Shown in pieces: positions 42,420 to 52,143 of a stretch of 64,000 bases of DNA. The stretch is from the NCBI GenBank assembly GCA_902761605.1, contig CACWLC010000007.1, positions 1 to 64,000 of the forward strand, read 5' to 3'. The notes below the pieces were generated by a model. That model was given only the letters and a program-made list of their open reading frames with translations. It did no database searches and had not been told where the DNA came from. The DNA is from an uncultured Prevotellaceae bacterium. GTDB lineage: Bacteria; Bacteroidota; Bacteroidia; Bacteroidales; Bacteroidaceae. The number at the start of each line of letters is the position of its first letter. The first letter of the stretch is position 1. Made by a program: the position numbers and the translations under genes.

Positions 42420-43397
42420 TCAGCCACGCCAGATCCAGTGGAGCAGTTTGTTGATCCATGCGATGGAGCAACGGAACCATCGATAAGTAGTGACAGGCTT
42501 TCCGCCAAAACGTAAGATAAACTCCCGGAAAGGATTCTTCTGGAAAGGCAGACCTACATCGAGGAAGTTGATGTGCTGGTACCCTTTCTCGTGAGCATAT
42601 TTTATTGCGTGCCAGATTGTTACTGCGTCAGGATGAAGATGAATATAAGTCTTGCGTCGGAAGGCAGAATACCACAGAAAAGCATCGGTATCATCAAAAA
42701 CACACGCAGAACATCCGATGACATGATTATGATATTTGGTAACAAAGAGCTGGCAACGGTTGGAGGCCTGGAGTTTGGTGAAATAACTGCTGTCGGGGAT
42801 ATAGCGTTTGGGTTTAAACCAGTGATGAGAACGTAGGAGTTTGTTGAAGTCGCGGAGATCTTCTTCCGTATCTACGGTGTTACACGTAACCCCTCGGGCA
42901 TTGGCATTCTCTATCCGTTTCATCATCTTCTCAGTGATACGTTCCTCAGGAGTCTTGCTGTGCAGTGAGTTGTGGATGCTCATCCATTTCACCGGGAAGA
43001 ACTCCGACTGTCGGAACTGCCTATATGCAAACATCTTCTGACTGAGGTCGCTCACCTCTATATAAAGACATATCTTATTGAGTTTTCGCGTGATGGCAGA
43101 GAGCATCTCACCAAAGAGTTCATCACGTCGATAGTCGCTCTCAGCATATTCCCCTTCGCCCATGATCCTGCAGTGCATGAAGAAATATGGCGGAAAGAAA
43201 GATGTGCGGTATCTCACCACGGCAAGCAGATGACTCACCACACGACCAGACTCATCGGTACATACAGCCATATAAGGTTTCATCTTGGGAGTGGAGGCAC
43301 TGATAAGAAACAGCTGACGGCTGTGGAAGAAATTGGTCTCTTCCACCTCTGGCATCAGGTCTATGCGACTATAAATATCGGTCTTTATACCATTCAC
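42420..43397 (-). CDS. GNAT/FemAB-like acyltransferase
   Basis: 325-residue protein of the FemAB/GNAT type. The N-terminal half has VVRYRTSFFPPYFFMHCRIMGEG and the C-terminal half has SACVFDDTDAFLWYSAF and ATIWHAIKYAHEKGYQHINFLDVG-like blocks (here AVTIWHAIKYA) typical of FemAB-like nucleotidyl or peptidyl-tRNA-dependent acyltransferases. The ATG at 43412 lies directly beside and upstream of the -7 element, so a GTG at 43397 (VNGIKTDIY) is taken as start; ATG 43355 is another option. A role in envelope or capsule modification is likely but the substrate is unknown. Confidence 0.72.
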   Translation of the reverse strand: MNGIKTDIYSRIDLMPEVEETNFFHSRQLFLISASTPKMKPYMAVCTDESGRVVSHLLAVVRYRTSFFPPYFFMHCRIMGEGEYAESDYRRDELFGEMLSAITRKLNKICLYIEVSDLSQKMFAYRQFRQSEFFPVKWMSIHNSLHSKTPEERITEKMMKRIENANARGVTCNTVDTEEDLRDFNKLLRSHHWFKPKRYIPDSSYFTKLQASNRCQLFVTKYHNHVIGCSACVFDDTDAFLWYSAFRRKTYIHLHPDAVTIWHAIKYAHEKGYQHINFLDVGLPFQKNPFREFILRFGGKPVTTYRWFRCSIAWINKLLHWIWRG

Positions 43398-43401
43398 GCT
43401 A

Positions 43402-43432
43402 CAAAAATACAAATAATTTTGTTTCTTCCAAA
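43402..43432 (-). promoter_or_regulatory. promoter of the FemAB-like gene
   Basis: On the minus strand: TTTG (-33, 43429-43432), 19-bp spacer, TATTTTTG (-7, 43402-43409). It is interleaved with the promoter of the divergent nitroreductase gene. Confidence 0.75.
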
Positions 43433-43449
43433 AAAAAACCGTAACTTTG
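43418..43449 (+). promoter_or_regulatory. promoter of the nitroreductase-kdsC-maf unit
   Basis: TTTG (43418-43421), 20-bp spacer, TAACTTTG (43442-43449). Overlaps the opposing promoter by 15 bp, so polymerases cannot occupy both at once. Confidence 0.8.
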
Positions 43450-43471
43450 TGGCAAAAATAATGATTTTGTT

Positions 43472-43999
43472 ATGACAGAATTCAAAGATTTAGTACAAAT
43501 ACGTCGTAGTCACCGTAAGTTTAGTGAAAAGGAAGTAGACCCAGAAGATCTGAAGATGATACTCCGTGCCGGTCTGATGTCACCAACCTCAAAGAGTCAG
43601 AGAGCATGGCATTTCGTGGTGGTGGAAGACAAACTTGACCTTGAGAAATTAGCAGATGCCAAGAACCTCGGAAGTCAGTTTCTGAAAGATGCCCCTATAG
43701 CCATCGTAGTGCTCGGTGATCCAATGCAGAATGACTGTTGGGTAGAGGATGGTTCTATTGCCGCCATCTCCATGCAGTACCAGGCAGAAGAACTTGGGCT
43801 TGGCAGTTGTTGGATTCAGATGAGAGGAAGAGGTCTGGAAGACGGTACCACTGCCGACACCGTGATCCGTGGTGTGCTCGACATTCCCGACAATATGAAC
43901 TGTCTCTGTATCCTCGCCCTTGGTCACTGGACAGACGAGCGTAAGCCCCAGGCAGAAGACAGGTTGAAGTGGGAGAACGTTCATCTGAATAAGTTCTGA
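43472..43999 (+). CDS. nitroreductase family protein
   Basis: 175-residue FMN-dependent oxidoreductase. The family opening IRRSHRKFSEKEVDPEDLKMILRAGLMSPT is present, with the flavin-contact GLGSCWIQMRG near 107 and a terminal ALGHWTDERKP. It starts 22 bp after the promoter and is followed 3 bp later by kdsC. The physiological substrate is unknown. Confidence 0.93.
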   Translation: MTEFKDLVQIRRSHRKFSEKEVDPEDLKMILRAGLMSPTSKSQRAWHFVVVEDKLDLEKLADAKNLGSQFLKDAPIAIVVLGDPMQNDCWVEDGSIAAISMQYQAEELGLGSCWIQMRGRGLEDGTTADTVIRGVLDIPDNMNCLCILALGHWTDERKPQAEDRLKWENVHLNKF

Positions 44000-44002
44000 G
44001 AG

Positions 44003-44521
44003 ATGATCAACTACGACTTAAATAAGATCAAGGCCATCATCTTCGACATCGACGGAGTGTTGAGTAGTGAGACCATCACCCTGTCGAGTGAAGGAGAACC
44101 ATTGCGTACAGTGAATATCAAGGACGGCTATGCCATACAGTTGGCCATGAAGCTCGGACTGCGTATCGTTATCCTTACAGGTGGAAAGACCAAGAGTGTG
44201 AGGATTCGCTATGAAGGTCTGGGAGTAGAGGATATCTATATGGGTTGTGCCGTGAAGATAGAGACCTACGATGAGTTTCTCAAGAAATACGGGCTTACCG
44301 ACGAAGAGGTGATGTATATGGGCGATGATATCCCTGACTTGGAGATAATGCGTAGGGTAGGGTGTCCGGTATGTCCTAAGGATGCCTGCGAGGAGATTAA
44401 GGATATCAGCGTGTATGTGAGTGATAAGATCGGTGGTCACGGATGTGGCAGAGATGTTATCGAACAGACGCTCAGAGCCCAGGGGAAATGGGTGATGAAC
44501 GCAAAAGCATTCGGGTGGTGA
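44003..44521 (+). CDS. kdsC: 3-deoxy-D-manno-octulosonate 8-phosphate phosphatase
   Basis: 172-residue HAD-family phosphatase releasing KDO for lipopolysaccharide synthesis. The DxD nucleophile motif is D15-I-D17 in [17 protein letters not shown] and the Mg-binding [11 protein letters not shown] follow, as in KdsC, which lacks a cap domain. The stop codon shares one base with the start of maf, suggesting coupled translation. Confidence 0.93.
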   Translation: MINYDLNKIKAIIFDIDGVLSSETITLSSEGEPLRTVNIKDGYAIQLAMKLGLRIVILTGGKTKSVRIRYEGLGVEDIYMGCAVKIETYDEFLKKYGLTDEEVMYMGDDIPDLEIMRRVGCPVCPKDACEEIKDISVYVSDKIGGHGCGRDVIEQTLRAQGKWVMNAKAFGW

Positions 44522-45090
44522 TGAGGGTTTATCATATAATTCTGGCGAGTAACTCACCGAGGAGAAGGGAGTTGCTCAGCGGACTGGACCTGGAATATGA
44601 GGTAAAGGTATTGCCGGATATCGAGGAGGGTTATCCGGAGGGTCTCTCTATGGAAGATATCCCACGATATATTGCAGCAGAGAAGGCAGCGGCATATAAG
44701 GATATCATTGCTGATAATGACTTGATTATCACTGCAGATACTGTTGTGGTTTTGGGTGACGAGGTCCTTGGCAAGCCTACAGACCTTGATGATGCCAGAC
44801 GGATGCTCAGAGAACTGAGCGGTAAGACACATCAGGTGATAACAGGTGTGTATCTTATGACCAAGGAGAAAGAGAGAGGGTTCAGTGTGGTAACAGATGT
44901 CACCTTCAAGGAACTCTCGGATGAGGAGATAGACTATTACGTTGAGAAATACCGTCCGCTCGACAAGGCCGGAGCCTATGGCATACAGGAGTGGATAGGA
45001 TATATCGGAGTGACAGGACTGAACGGTAGTTACTTCAATGTGATGGGTCTGCCCGTTCAGCGTATCTACAACGAACTGCTTCTTTTCTGA
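44521..45090 (+). CDS. maf: Maf-family nucleotide pyrophosphatase
   Basis: 189-residue house-cleaning enzyme that hydrolyses non-canonical nucleoside triphosphates. The signature ASNSPRRRELLSGL is near residue 7, with ITADTVVVLGDEVLGKP near 76 and GAYGIQEWIGYIGV near 154. The start at 44521 overlaps the kdsC stop. It is the last gene of the unit and convergent with the RNA methyltransferase gene. Confidence 0.95.
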   Translation: MRVYHIILASNSPRRRELLSGLDLEYEVKVLPDIEEGYPEGLSMEDIPRYIAAEKAAAYKDIIADNDLIITADTVVVLGDEVLGKPTDLDDARRMLRELSGKTHQVITGVYLMTKEKERGFSVVTDVTFKELSDEEIDYYVEKYRPLDKAGAYGIQEWIGYIGVTGLNGSYFNVMGLPVQRIYNELLLF

Positions 45091-45093
45091 AAT

Positions 45094-45843
45094 CTATCTG
45101 CGGCGGAACTCAGAACAGGTTATGGCCGTTGCTATAGCCACGTTAAGACTCTCTGCCGAATCACCAGTACGGAAACGAGGGATAAGCAACCGGCGGTTAA
45201 CCTTTGCGCGTATCTCAGGTGAGATACCATTACCCTCATTACCCATTACTATAATGCCATTCTGTGAGAGAGGCTGTTGGTAGATGTCATCACCGTCGAG
45301 TAGTGTGCCATATACGGGGAAGTCATCCGGCAGACTGTCGAAGAGCGCCTCTAATGAAAGATATATAATGTTCACACGCGCGAGACTACCCATCGTGGCC
45401 TGTACCACCTTGGGGTTATAGGCATCGGCAGTATCTTCAGAGCAATATATGGTATCGATGCCAAACCAGTCGGCTATACGTATTATGGTGCCAAGGTTAC
45501 CCGGATCCTGAATACCGTCGAGAGCAAGAGAAAGCGAAGAAGAAAGATGAGACAAGGATGATGACGAATCAGACTTAGGTATCGGGAAGAGCGCCAACAC
45601 CTGTTGAGGGTGCTGAAGGAAACTGATACGATGGAGTTCATCATCCGTTATCCTCTCCACCAAAGATTGGGACACATCAGCCGGAGGATTCCATCCGTCG
45701 GTGGCATATATCGCCTTTGCGTCATATCTGCGAAGGAGATCGCCCACTACCTTCGGACCTTCAGCAACGAAGAGACCCTCACGACTGCGAAATTTCTTCA
45801 TTTCAAGCTGGCGTATGAGCTTTATCTGGTTCTTGCTAATCAT
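45094..45843 (-). CDS. TrmH/SpoU-family RNA 2'-O-methyltransferase
   Basis: 249-residue SPOUT methyltransferase. An N-terminal substrate-binding domain (LIRQLEMKKFRSREGLFVAEG) precedes the trefoil-knot domain, with the motifs LDGIQDPGNLGTIIRIADWF, IVMGNEGNGIS and the terminal RTGDSAESLNVAIATAI. The start at 45843 (MISKNQ) lies 18 bp after the -7 element; seven further residues upstream would overlap the promoter. It may act on 23S rRNA or tRNA; the target cannot be fixed by eye. Confidence 0.93.
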   Translation of the reverse strand: MISKNQIKLIRQLEMKKFRSREGLFVAEGPKVVGDLLRRYDAKAIYATDGWNPPADVSQSLVERITDDELHRISFLQHPQQVLALFPIPKSDSSSSLSHLSSSLSLALDGIQDPGNLGTIIRIADWFGIDTIYCSEDTADAYNPKVVQATMGSLARVNIIYLSLEALFDSLPDDFPVYGTLLDGDDIYQQPLSQNGIIVMGNEGNGISPEIRAKVNRRLLIPRFRTGDSAESLNVAIATAITCSEFRRR

Positions 45844-45857
45844 TTTTTCTCTTTTTG

Positions 45858-45889
45858 TTTGCAAAGATAGAAATAAATCTTTATCTTTG
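45858..45889 (+). promoter_or_regulatory. promoter of the tamL-like gene
   Basis: TTTG (45858-45861), 20-bp spacer, TATCTTTG (45882-45889). Its -33 box abuts the -7 box of the opposing promoter. Confidence 0.78.
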
Positions 45890-45893
45890 CAAC
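45862..45893 (-). promoter_or_regulatory. promoter of the RNA methyltransferase gene
   Basis: On the minus strand the -7 element TATCTTTG (plus-strand CAAAGATA, 45862-45869) faces the plus-strand copy, forming a GCAAAGATA/TATCTTTGC inverted repeat. The -33 (GTTG, 45890-45893) is weaker. Confidence 0.65.
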
Positions 45894-45911
45894 TAATTTA
45901 CGAGATAATTG

Positions 45912-48128
45912 ATGACAAAGAGCAGATTTTTACCTGTTTTGATGACTGGTATCGCCGGGCTTATACTAAGTTCGTGCTCTGCTTCGCGTGATCTGCCTGA
46001 AGGACAGGTGATGCTCAACAAGGTAAGTGTTGTTGCCGATGGCAAATATCCTGACGTTAACCCTTCACAACTGAAGAACTACGTTCGTCAGAAAGGCAAT
46101 TCCCGTTGGTTCTCTGCCGTGAAGATCCCCTTGGGAGTCTATGCCATGGCCGGAGAAGACACTACGAAATGGATAAACAGGACACTCAGGAATATGGGTG
46201 AGGCCCCTGTGGTCTATGATACCCTCCAGGCCCGTCTGTCGTGTGAGAACCTTCAGAGAGCTCTCCAGAATCTGGGATATCTCGACTCGCAGGTGGAACT
46301 ATATACTGAAGTCAAAGGCAAGAAGCTCAATGCCGTCTATGTGCTTCATCCCGGTGCGCCATATTTTATCCGGAACGTGAGTTATGATATCCGGGACTCA
46401 CTGATAGCCCGTCTGTTGGCAGGGGATGTCCATAAGTTGAATCAGGGTGATAAGTTGAATGTCGATAACCTTAACCAGGAACGTTCGAGGATAACCGCTT
46501 ATCTTCAGGACAACGGCTATTTCCGATTTCATAAGGAATTCATCAACTTCAGGGTGGATACCGTGCAGTCGACCCATAAAGCAGATGTCACCCTCTTGTT
46601 GAGACCCTATCGCACCTCGGATATCCAGGACACCCTGCATACAAGATATACCGTAAGAAATATCGACTATGCCAGTGGAGACCCTCAGGACTCCGTGATT
46701 CATCTGAGGAAGAATGTGTTGCGCGAGAATACCTTCATCAGAGAAGGTAAGCCATATAGTGCCTCCGGCCTGCAGAACACATACAACCATTTCGGACGTC
46801 TTGGAGCAGTGAAATATACCAACATCAGTTTCGAGCAAGACCCCGACTCCGCACTGCTTGACGCACATATCCAGCTTCAGACCAACAAACCCTCGACACT
46901 CAGTTTCCAGCCGGAAGGAACGAATACAGCAGGAGACCTTGGTGCTGCAGCATCGCTGACATACGAGAACAGAAATCTCTTCAGGGGATCAGAGAGTTTC
47001 AGTGTGCAGGTTCGTGGAGCCTATGAGGCTATCAGAGGACTGGAGGGATACAGCAATCAGGACTATATCGAATACAGTGTGGAGAGCAGGTTGAGTTTTC
47101 CGAGATTCATGATGCCTTTCCTGAGCAGTGAAGCCCGTAGGAGAACCATTGCCACGAGCGAGTTATCGTTGACATACGACACCCAGAACCGCCCTGAGTT
47201 TCATCGTAGAGTGCTCTCTGCCGGATGGAGATATAAATGGAGTCCGCTCAGTAGCCGTAACCAGTATCAGTTTGATCTGCTCAACCTGAACTATGTCTTT
47301 ATGCCCTGGATAAGTGATACATTCAGGAAGGAATATCTTGATAATCCAACGAACTATAATGCTATCCTGAGATATAACTACGAAGACCTGTTTATCATGA
47401 AGACAGGTTTCGGTTTCAGTTATAATGACGGAAAGACAGCCATAAAGACAAACATCGAGACAGCAGGCAACCTGCTGAGTCTTGGTAGTGCTATCTTTGG
47501 CGGCAACAAGGATGACCTGAATCAGTACAAGGTGTTTAATATCGCCTATGCACAGTATATCAAAGGCGACATAGACTATACCCACCATCTGATTTCAGGA
47601 TATAATGATCAGCTGGTGTTCCATGTGGGACTGGGAATAGCCTATCCATATGGTAACAGTATCATCCTTCCCTTTGAGAAACGCTATTTCTCAGGAGGAG
47701 CCAACAGTGTGAGAGGATGGAGTGTACGCAGTCTGGGTCCGGGAAGATACAAGGACAAAGACGGGAATATCAACTTCATCACTCAGACCGGAGATATTAA
47801 GCTCGACCTGAATCTTGAATACCGTACCCATCTGTTCTGGAAATTCGGTGGAGCACTCTTTATTGATGCGGGAAACATATGGACGATACGCGATTACCCA
47901 TCGCAGCCCGACGGACAGTTCCAGATACAGAATATCCTAAAGGACCTGGCAGTAAGCTATGGTATGGGTCTGAGACTCAACTTCGACTATTTCATCATCA
48001 GGTTTGACATGGGTATGAAGGCCGTCAATCCGGCATACAAGACAGAAGACGAGAACCATTTCCCCTTGATTCATCCCCGGCTGAGCAGGGACTTCGCCTT
48101 CCATTTCGCAGTGGGTCTTCCATTCTAA
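45912..48128 (+). CDS. tamL: BamA/TamA-family outer-membrane lipoprotein (TamL-like)
   Basis: 738-residue Omp85-family protein. A lipobox (LILSSCSASRDLPEGQ, lipidated Cys near 22) makes it a lipoprotein, the form of TamA found in Bacteroidota (TamL). POTRA-like repeats occupy about 30-330 and the 16-strand barrel about 350-738, with the Omp85 motif region RYFSGGANSVRGW near 592. It ends in FHFAVGLPF, a proper last strand. TamL works with TamB in outer-membrane protein or lipid transport; tamB is not in this window. The start is the ATG at 45912. Confidence 0.88.
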   Translation: MTKSRFLPVLMTGIAGLILSSCSASRDLPEGQVMLNKVSVVADGKYPDVNPSQLKNYVRQKGNSRWFSAVKIPLGVYAMAGEDTTKWINRTLRNMGEAPVVYDTLQARLSCENLQRALQNLGYLDSQVELYTEVKGKKLNAVYVLHPGAPYFIRNVSYDIRDSLIARLLAGDVHKLNQGDKLNVDNLNQERSRITAYLQDNGYFRFHKEFINFRVDTVQSTHKADVTLLLRPYRTSDIQDTLHTRYTVRNIDYASGDPQDSVIHLRKNVLRENTFIREGKPYSASGLQNTYNHFGRLGAVKYTNISFEQDPDSALLDAHIQLQTNKPSTLSFQPEGTNTAGDLGAAASLTYENRNLFRGSESFSVQVRGAYEAIRGLEGYSNQDYIEYSVESRLSFPRFMMPFLSSEARRRTIATSELSLTYDTQNRPEFHRRVLSAGWRYKWSPLSSRNQYQFDLLNLNYVFMPWISDTFRKEYLDNPTNYNAILRYNYEDLFIMKTGFGFSYNDGKTAIKTNIETAGNLLSLGSAIFGGNKDDLNQYKVFNIAYAQYIKGDIDYTHHLISGYNDQLVFHVGLGIAYPYGNSIILPFEKRYFSGGANSVRGWSVRSLGPGRYKDKDGNINFITQTGDIKLDLNLEYRTHLFWKFGGALFIDAGNIWTIRDYPSQPDGQFQIQNILKDLAVSYGMGLRLNFDYFIIRFDMGMKAVNPAYKTEDENHFPLIHPRLSRDFAFHFAVGLPF

Positions 48129-48156
48129 GAAAGTAATAATAAAAAGAAAAATATAG

Positions 48157-48960
48157 ATGCTGAAATTTATATCGTTTGGGAGCGGTAGCAGCGGTAATTG
48201 CTATTATCTCGGTACTGCGACAGACGGACTGCTTATAGATATAGGAGTCGGAATAAGGGCACTCAAGAAAAATGCGAGAGACTACGGAGTCAGTCTCGCA
48301 TCAGTGAGAAAGATTCTTATCACCCATGACCACGCAGACCACATCAAGTCTGTGGGATCGTTCAGTCATGACTATAATGTTCCGGTATATGCCACAGAAA
48401 AGGTTCATGATGGAATAGACACGAACTATTGCGTGCAACGTAAACTGACCTCAGAACACCGTAAGATGATTGTTCCCGATGAGACTTTTGTCTTGGGCGA
48501 TTTTAAGATAACCCCATTTTTTGTGCCCCATGATGCGAGTGAGAATATGGGTTATGAGATAGAGGCAGAAGGAGTGACCTTTGTTATTATTACCGATGCA
48601 GGCAGTGTGACAGAAGAGATGAAAGAGCATATCGCCAATGCCAACTATCTCGTGTTTGAGGCTAATCATGATGTGGAGATGTTGCAAAGCGGACCATATC
48701 CCCAGTATCTGAAGTCACGTATCCTCAGTCCAATCGGTCATCTGTCGAATACCGACTGCGGAAAGACCCTTGCAGAGAATATGACAGAGAAACTGAAGCA
48801 TGTATGGCTCTGTCATCTGAGCGAGGAGAATAATCATCCGGAGTTGGCCCGCAAGACTGTCGAGGCAACTCTGCGATCCTATGGTATCATTCCAGGAAAG
48901 GATATCCAACTGGAAGTTTTGAAGCGAAAAGTTCCCAGCGAAGTATATCAATTAGTGTAA
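48157..48960 (+). CDS. MBL-fold metallo-hydrolase (YycJ-like)
   Basis: 267-residue metallo-beta-lactamase-fold enzyme. The metal-binding motif H57-D-H59-A-D61-H62 lies in ITHDHADH. FGSGSSGNCYYL opens the protein, as in YycJ/WalJ proteins, and the later ligands are in FVPHDA and VFEANHD. YycJ relatives are exonuclease-like. It follows the tamL gene by 28 bp and is probably cotranscribed. Confidence 0.9.
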   Translation: MLKFISFGSGSSGNCYYLGTATDGLLIDIGVGIRALKKNARDYGVSLASVRKILITHDHADHIKSVGSFSHDYNVPVYATEKVHDGIDTNYCVQRKLTSEHRKMIVPDETFVLGDFKITPFFVPHDASENMGYEIEAEGVTFVIITDAGSVTEEMKEHIANANYLVFEANHDVEMLQSGPYPQYLKSRILSPIGHLSNTDCGKTLAENMTEKLKHVWLCHLSEENNHPELARKTVEATLRSYGIIPGKDIQLEVLKRKVPSEVYQLV

Positions 48961-49005
48961 AATGTGCGTATTTATAACTTTTTTAAGCAAAAAAACAACA
49001 AATTG

Positions 49006-49037
49006 TTTGTTTATTACGGAAGAAAGTTATAACTTTG
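49006..49037 (+). promoter_or_regulatory. leu operon promoter
   Basis: TTTG (49006-49009), 20-bp spacer, TAACTTTG (49030-49037), followed 30 bp later by the leader peptide. Confidence 0.85.
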
Positions 49038-49067
49038 CACCCGAAATTAAACAAAAGAGAAGAAAAG

Positions 49068-49154
49068 ATGAAGAATCTGAACCTACTTAGCAACCTTATT
49101 ATTATTCGACTGCAGGGAGCAGCCGGAAGTGATTTAGGTGTATATATAGAGTAG
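49068..49154 (+). CDS. leu/ile operon leader peptide
   Basis: 28-residue leader peptide. Its first 16 residues, MKNLNLLSNLIIIRLQ, hold five Leu codons and three consecutive Ile codons; one more Leu and one more Ile follow before the TAG at 49152. It lies between the operon promoter and a strong terminator 105 bp before leuA. Codons 19-22 contain CGGAAGTGA, which can pair with the terminator's left arm. Stalling on Leu or Ile codons would favour that pairing. The mix of Leu and Ile codons fits an operon making precursors of both amino acids. Confidence 0.88.
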   Translation: MKNLNLLSNLIIIRLQGAAGSDLGVYIE

Positions 49155-49212
49155 GTATAAGATACAGAATGATATAGAGCCTTTCTCACTTCCGAGTGTG
49201 AAAGGCTTTTTT
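49124..49212 (+). terminator. leu attenuator: terminator and antiterminator
   Basis: The terminator (49178-49207) has AGCCTTTC/GAAAGGCT outer and CACT/AGTG inner stems with one T-T mismatch, loop TCCG, then six T. CGGAAGTGA at 49124-49132 is a perfect 9-base complement of TCACTTCCG at 49186-49194, which includes the terminator's inner stem and loop; AGG (49136-49138) and CCT (49180-49182) can extend the helix. The two folds exclude each other. Confidence 0.88.
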
Positions 49213-49261
49213 GATTTCAGTCATCAGGTGCAAATTTTACACATTAAACTAAATAAAGATT

Positions 49262-50764
49262 ATGAGTGACAGATTGTTTATTTTCGACACGACACTCCGC
49301 GATGGAGAACAGGTACCAGGGTGCCAACTGAACACTATTGAGAAGATTCAGGTAGCAAAAGCCCTGGAACAGTTAGGTGTGGATGTGATTGAAGCAGGAT
49401 TCCCTATTTCCAGTCCTGGTGACTTTAATTCGGTTATTGAGATCTCAAAGGCAGTCACCTGGCCGACTATTTGTGCCTTGACACGAGCTGTGGAGCGTGA
49501 TATCGACGTAGCCTTTGATGCCCTGAAGTATGCCAAGCACAAGCGTATACATACGGGTATCGGTACCAGCGATGAGCATATAATGTATAAATTCAACTCC
49601 ACACGTGAGGAGATCCTTGAACGAGCTGTCGCTGCAACAAAATATGCCAAGCGTTTTGTTGATGATGTGGAATTCTATTGTGAGGATGCAGGACGTACCG
49701 ACAATGAATATCTCGCACAGGTGGTTGAGGCAGTTATCAAGGCTGGTGCAACAGTAGTAAACATCCCCGACACTACGGGCTATTGTCTCCCTCAGGAGTA
49801 TTTTGACAAGATAAAGTATCTTAAGGAACATGTCGATAATATTGACCGGGCAATTATCTCCACCCACTGTCATAATGACTTAGGTATGGCAACAGCCAAT
49901 ACCTTCAACGGTGTGATGGCAGGTGCCCGACAGGTAGAGGTGACAATCAATGGTATTGGAGAACGTGCCGGCAATACATCGTTGGAGGAGATAGCAATGA
50001 TTCTGAAGTGTCATAAGAGCCTCGGTATAGATACTAATATCAACACCACGAAGATCTATCCCACTTCGAGGATGGTGTCTTCATTGATGAATATGCCTGT
50101 TCAGCCAAACAAAGCCGTTGTGGGTCGTAATGCCTTTGCACACTCCTCAGGTATTCATCAGGATGGTGTGTTGAAGAATGTGCATACCTATGAGATTATG
50201 GACCCCAAGGATGTGGGTATCGATGATAACAGCATACTGTTGACAGCCCGTTCCGGTCGTGCCGCCCTGAAGTATCGTCTGCATATCAATGGTGTAGACC
50301 TTGACGAGAATAAGCTCGACAAAATATATGAGAAATTCCTGGTGTTGGCAGATCAGAAGAAAGAAGTAGGTGATGCTGACGTGCTGATGTTAGCCGGGGC
50401 TGACACTGCAGAGTCACATGCTGTAAGACTCGATTTCCTGCAGGTGACAACAGGCAAGGGAGTGAGGAGTGTAGCCAGTATCGGTCTTGACATCTCTGGT
50501 CAGAAGTTTGAGGCTGCAGCCTCCGGCAATGGTCCTGTTGATGCCGCCATCAAGGCCCTGAAAAAGATTATTATGAAACAGATGACCCTGAAGGAGTTTA
50601 CTATCCAGGCTATATCCAAGGGTTCAGATGATGTCGGAAAGGTTCATATGCAGGTGGAATACGATGGTAGTCTCTACTATGGTTTCGGAGCTGACACGGA
50701 TATCGTTACAGCTTCTGTTGAGGCATATATCGATTGTATCAATAAGTTTAAGAAGAGTGAATAG
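49262..50764 (+). CDS. leuA: 2-isopropylmalate synthase
   Basis: 500-residue enzyme of the leucine branch, condensing acetyl-CoA and 2-ketoisovalerate. The catalytic domain opens with [17 protein letters not shown], has the metal-binding [14 protein letters not shown] near 200 and the family signature [14 protein letters not shown]. The C-terminal LeuA regulatory domain (about 390-500, for leucine feedback) is present, so the enzyme is probably also leucine-inhibited. It is the first structural gene after the attenuator. Confidence 0.97.
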   Translation: MSDRLFIFDTTLRDGEQVPGCQLNTIEKIQVAKALEQLGVDVIEAGFPISSPGDFNSVIEISKAVTWPTICALTRAVERDIDVAFDALKYAKHKRIHTGIGTSDEHIMYKFNSTREEILERAVAATKYAKRFVDDVEFYCEDAGRTDNEYLAQVVEAVIKAGATVVNIPDTTGYCLPQEYFDKIKYLKEHVDNIDRAIISTHCHNDLGMATANTFNGVMAGARQVEVTINGIGERAGNTSLEEIAMILKCHKSLGIDTNINTTKIYPTSRMVSSLMNMPVQPNKAVVGRNAFAHSSGIHQDGVLKNVHTYEIMDPKDVGIDDNSILLTARSGRAALKYRLHINGVDLDENKLDKIYEKFLVLADQKKEVGDADVLMLAGADTAESHAVRLDFLQVTTGKGVRSVASIGLDISGQKFEAAASGNGPVDAAIKALKKIIMKQMTLKEFTIQAISKGSDDVGKVHMQVEYDGSLYYGFGADTDIVTASVEAYIDCINKFKKSE

Positions 50765-50766
50765 TT

Positions 50767-52143
50767 ATGAATACACTATTTGATAAGATATGGGACAAGC
50801 ATGTGGTACAGCAGATAGAGGGAGGTCCCACTCAGTTGTATATCGATCGTCTGTACTGTCATGAGGTGACATCCCCTCAGGCTTTTGACGGTATGAGGGC
50901 CAGGGGGCTTAAGTGTTTCCGTCCCCAACAGATCTTCTGTATGCCGGACCATAACACCCCTACCCATGACCAGGATAAGCCCATAGCCGATCCGGTATCA
51001 AAGAAACAGGTAGACGCACTAGCTAAGAATGCCTCAGACTTCGGACTGTCACATTTCGGAATGATGTCGAAGGATAATGGTATCATCCATGTTGTAGGAC
51101 CCGAGAAAGGTCTTTCTTTGCCAGGAATGACCATCGTCTGTGGTGATTCCCACACCTCAACACATGGTGCTATGGGTGCAGTGGCCTTTGGCATTGGCAC
51201 ATCAGAAGTAGAGATGGTACTTGCTTCTCAGTGTATCCTTCAGCAGAAGCCCAAGTCGATGCGTATCAGTATCAACGGTAAATTGGGTGAAGGAGTAACT
51301 GCAAAGGATGTGGCACTCTATCTCATGTCGCAGATAACCACTTCCGGAGCAACAGGTTATTTTGTTGAATATGCGGGAGAGGTGGTTAAGAACATGTCGA
51401 TGGAAGGTCGCCTGACACTTTGTAATCTCTCGATAGAGATGGGTGCCAGAGGCGGTTTTATTGCTCCCGACGAGACTACCTTTGATTATATCAGAGGCAG
51501 GGAGTATGCACCCAAGGGTGCTCAATGGGAAAAGGCACAGGAATACTGGAAGACCCTGAAGAGTGGCGATGATGCAGTGTTTGACAAGGAGCTGTCATTT
51601 GATGCAGTCGATATAGAGCCACGTATCACTTACGGCACCAATCCCGGCATGGGCATAGGCATTAGTGAGAACATCCCGTCTTTAGGAGATGCCAATTTCG
51701 AGAAGTCGCTGAGGTATATGGGATTCCAGGCAGGAGAGAAACTTATCGGGAAGAAGGTCGATTATGTTTTTCTGGGTGCATGTACCAACGGACGCATAGA
51801 GGATTTCAGAGCCTTCGCCTCAATAGTGAAAGGACATAAGAAGGCTGATGATGTTGTGGCATGGCTAGTGCCTGGTTCATGGGCTGTGGATAGTCAGATA
51901 CGTGAGGAAGGACTGGATAAGATCTTTAATGAGGCCGGTTTTGAGATCCGTCAGCCAGGCTGTTCCGCTTGTCTGGCTATGAATGATGACAAGGTACCAG
52001 CAGGTAAACTGTGTGTATCTACTTCTAACAGGAATTTCGAGGGGAGACAGGGACCTGGAGCAAGAACTGTCCTTGCTTCGCCTTTGACAGCTGCTGCCGC
52101 AGCAATAACAGGAGAAATCACAGATCCAAGAGAGTTATTATGA
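50767..52143 (+). CDS. leuC: 3-isopropylmalate dehydratase large subunit
   Basis: 458-residue aconitase-superfamily subunit. Ligands for the 4Fe-4S cluster are visible in [12 protein letters not shown] (near 340) and [10 protein letters not shown] (near 400); [13 protein letters not shown] is near 127. It isomerises isopropylmalate, and can act on citramalate, with the LeuD domain encoded next. It overlaps the following gene by four bases. Confidence 0.97.
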   Translation: MNTLFDKIWDKHVVQQIEGGPTQLYIDRLYCHEVTSPQAFDGMRARGLKCFRPQQIFCMPDHNTPTHDQDKPIADPVSKKQVDALAKNASDFGLSHFGMMSKDNGIIHVVGPEKGLSLPGMTIVCGDSHTSTHGAMGAVAFGIGTSEVEMVLASQCILQQKPKSMRISINGKLGEGVTAKDVALYLMSQITTSGATGYFVEYAGEVVKNMSMEGRLTLCNLSIEMGARGGFIAPDETTFDYIRGREYAPKGAQWEKAQEYWKTLKSGDDAVFDKELSFDAVDIEPRITYGTNPGMGIGISENIPSLGDANFEKSLRYMGFQAGEKLIGKKVDYVFLGACTNGRIEDFRAFASIVKGHKKADDVVAWLVPGSWAVDSQIREEGLDKIFNEAGFEIRQPGCSACLAMNDDKVPAGKLCVSTSNRNFEGRQGPGARTVLASPLTAAAAAITGEITDPRELL

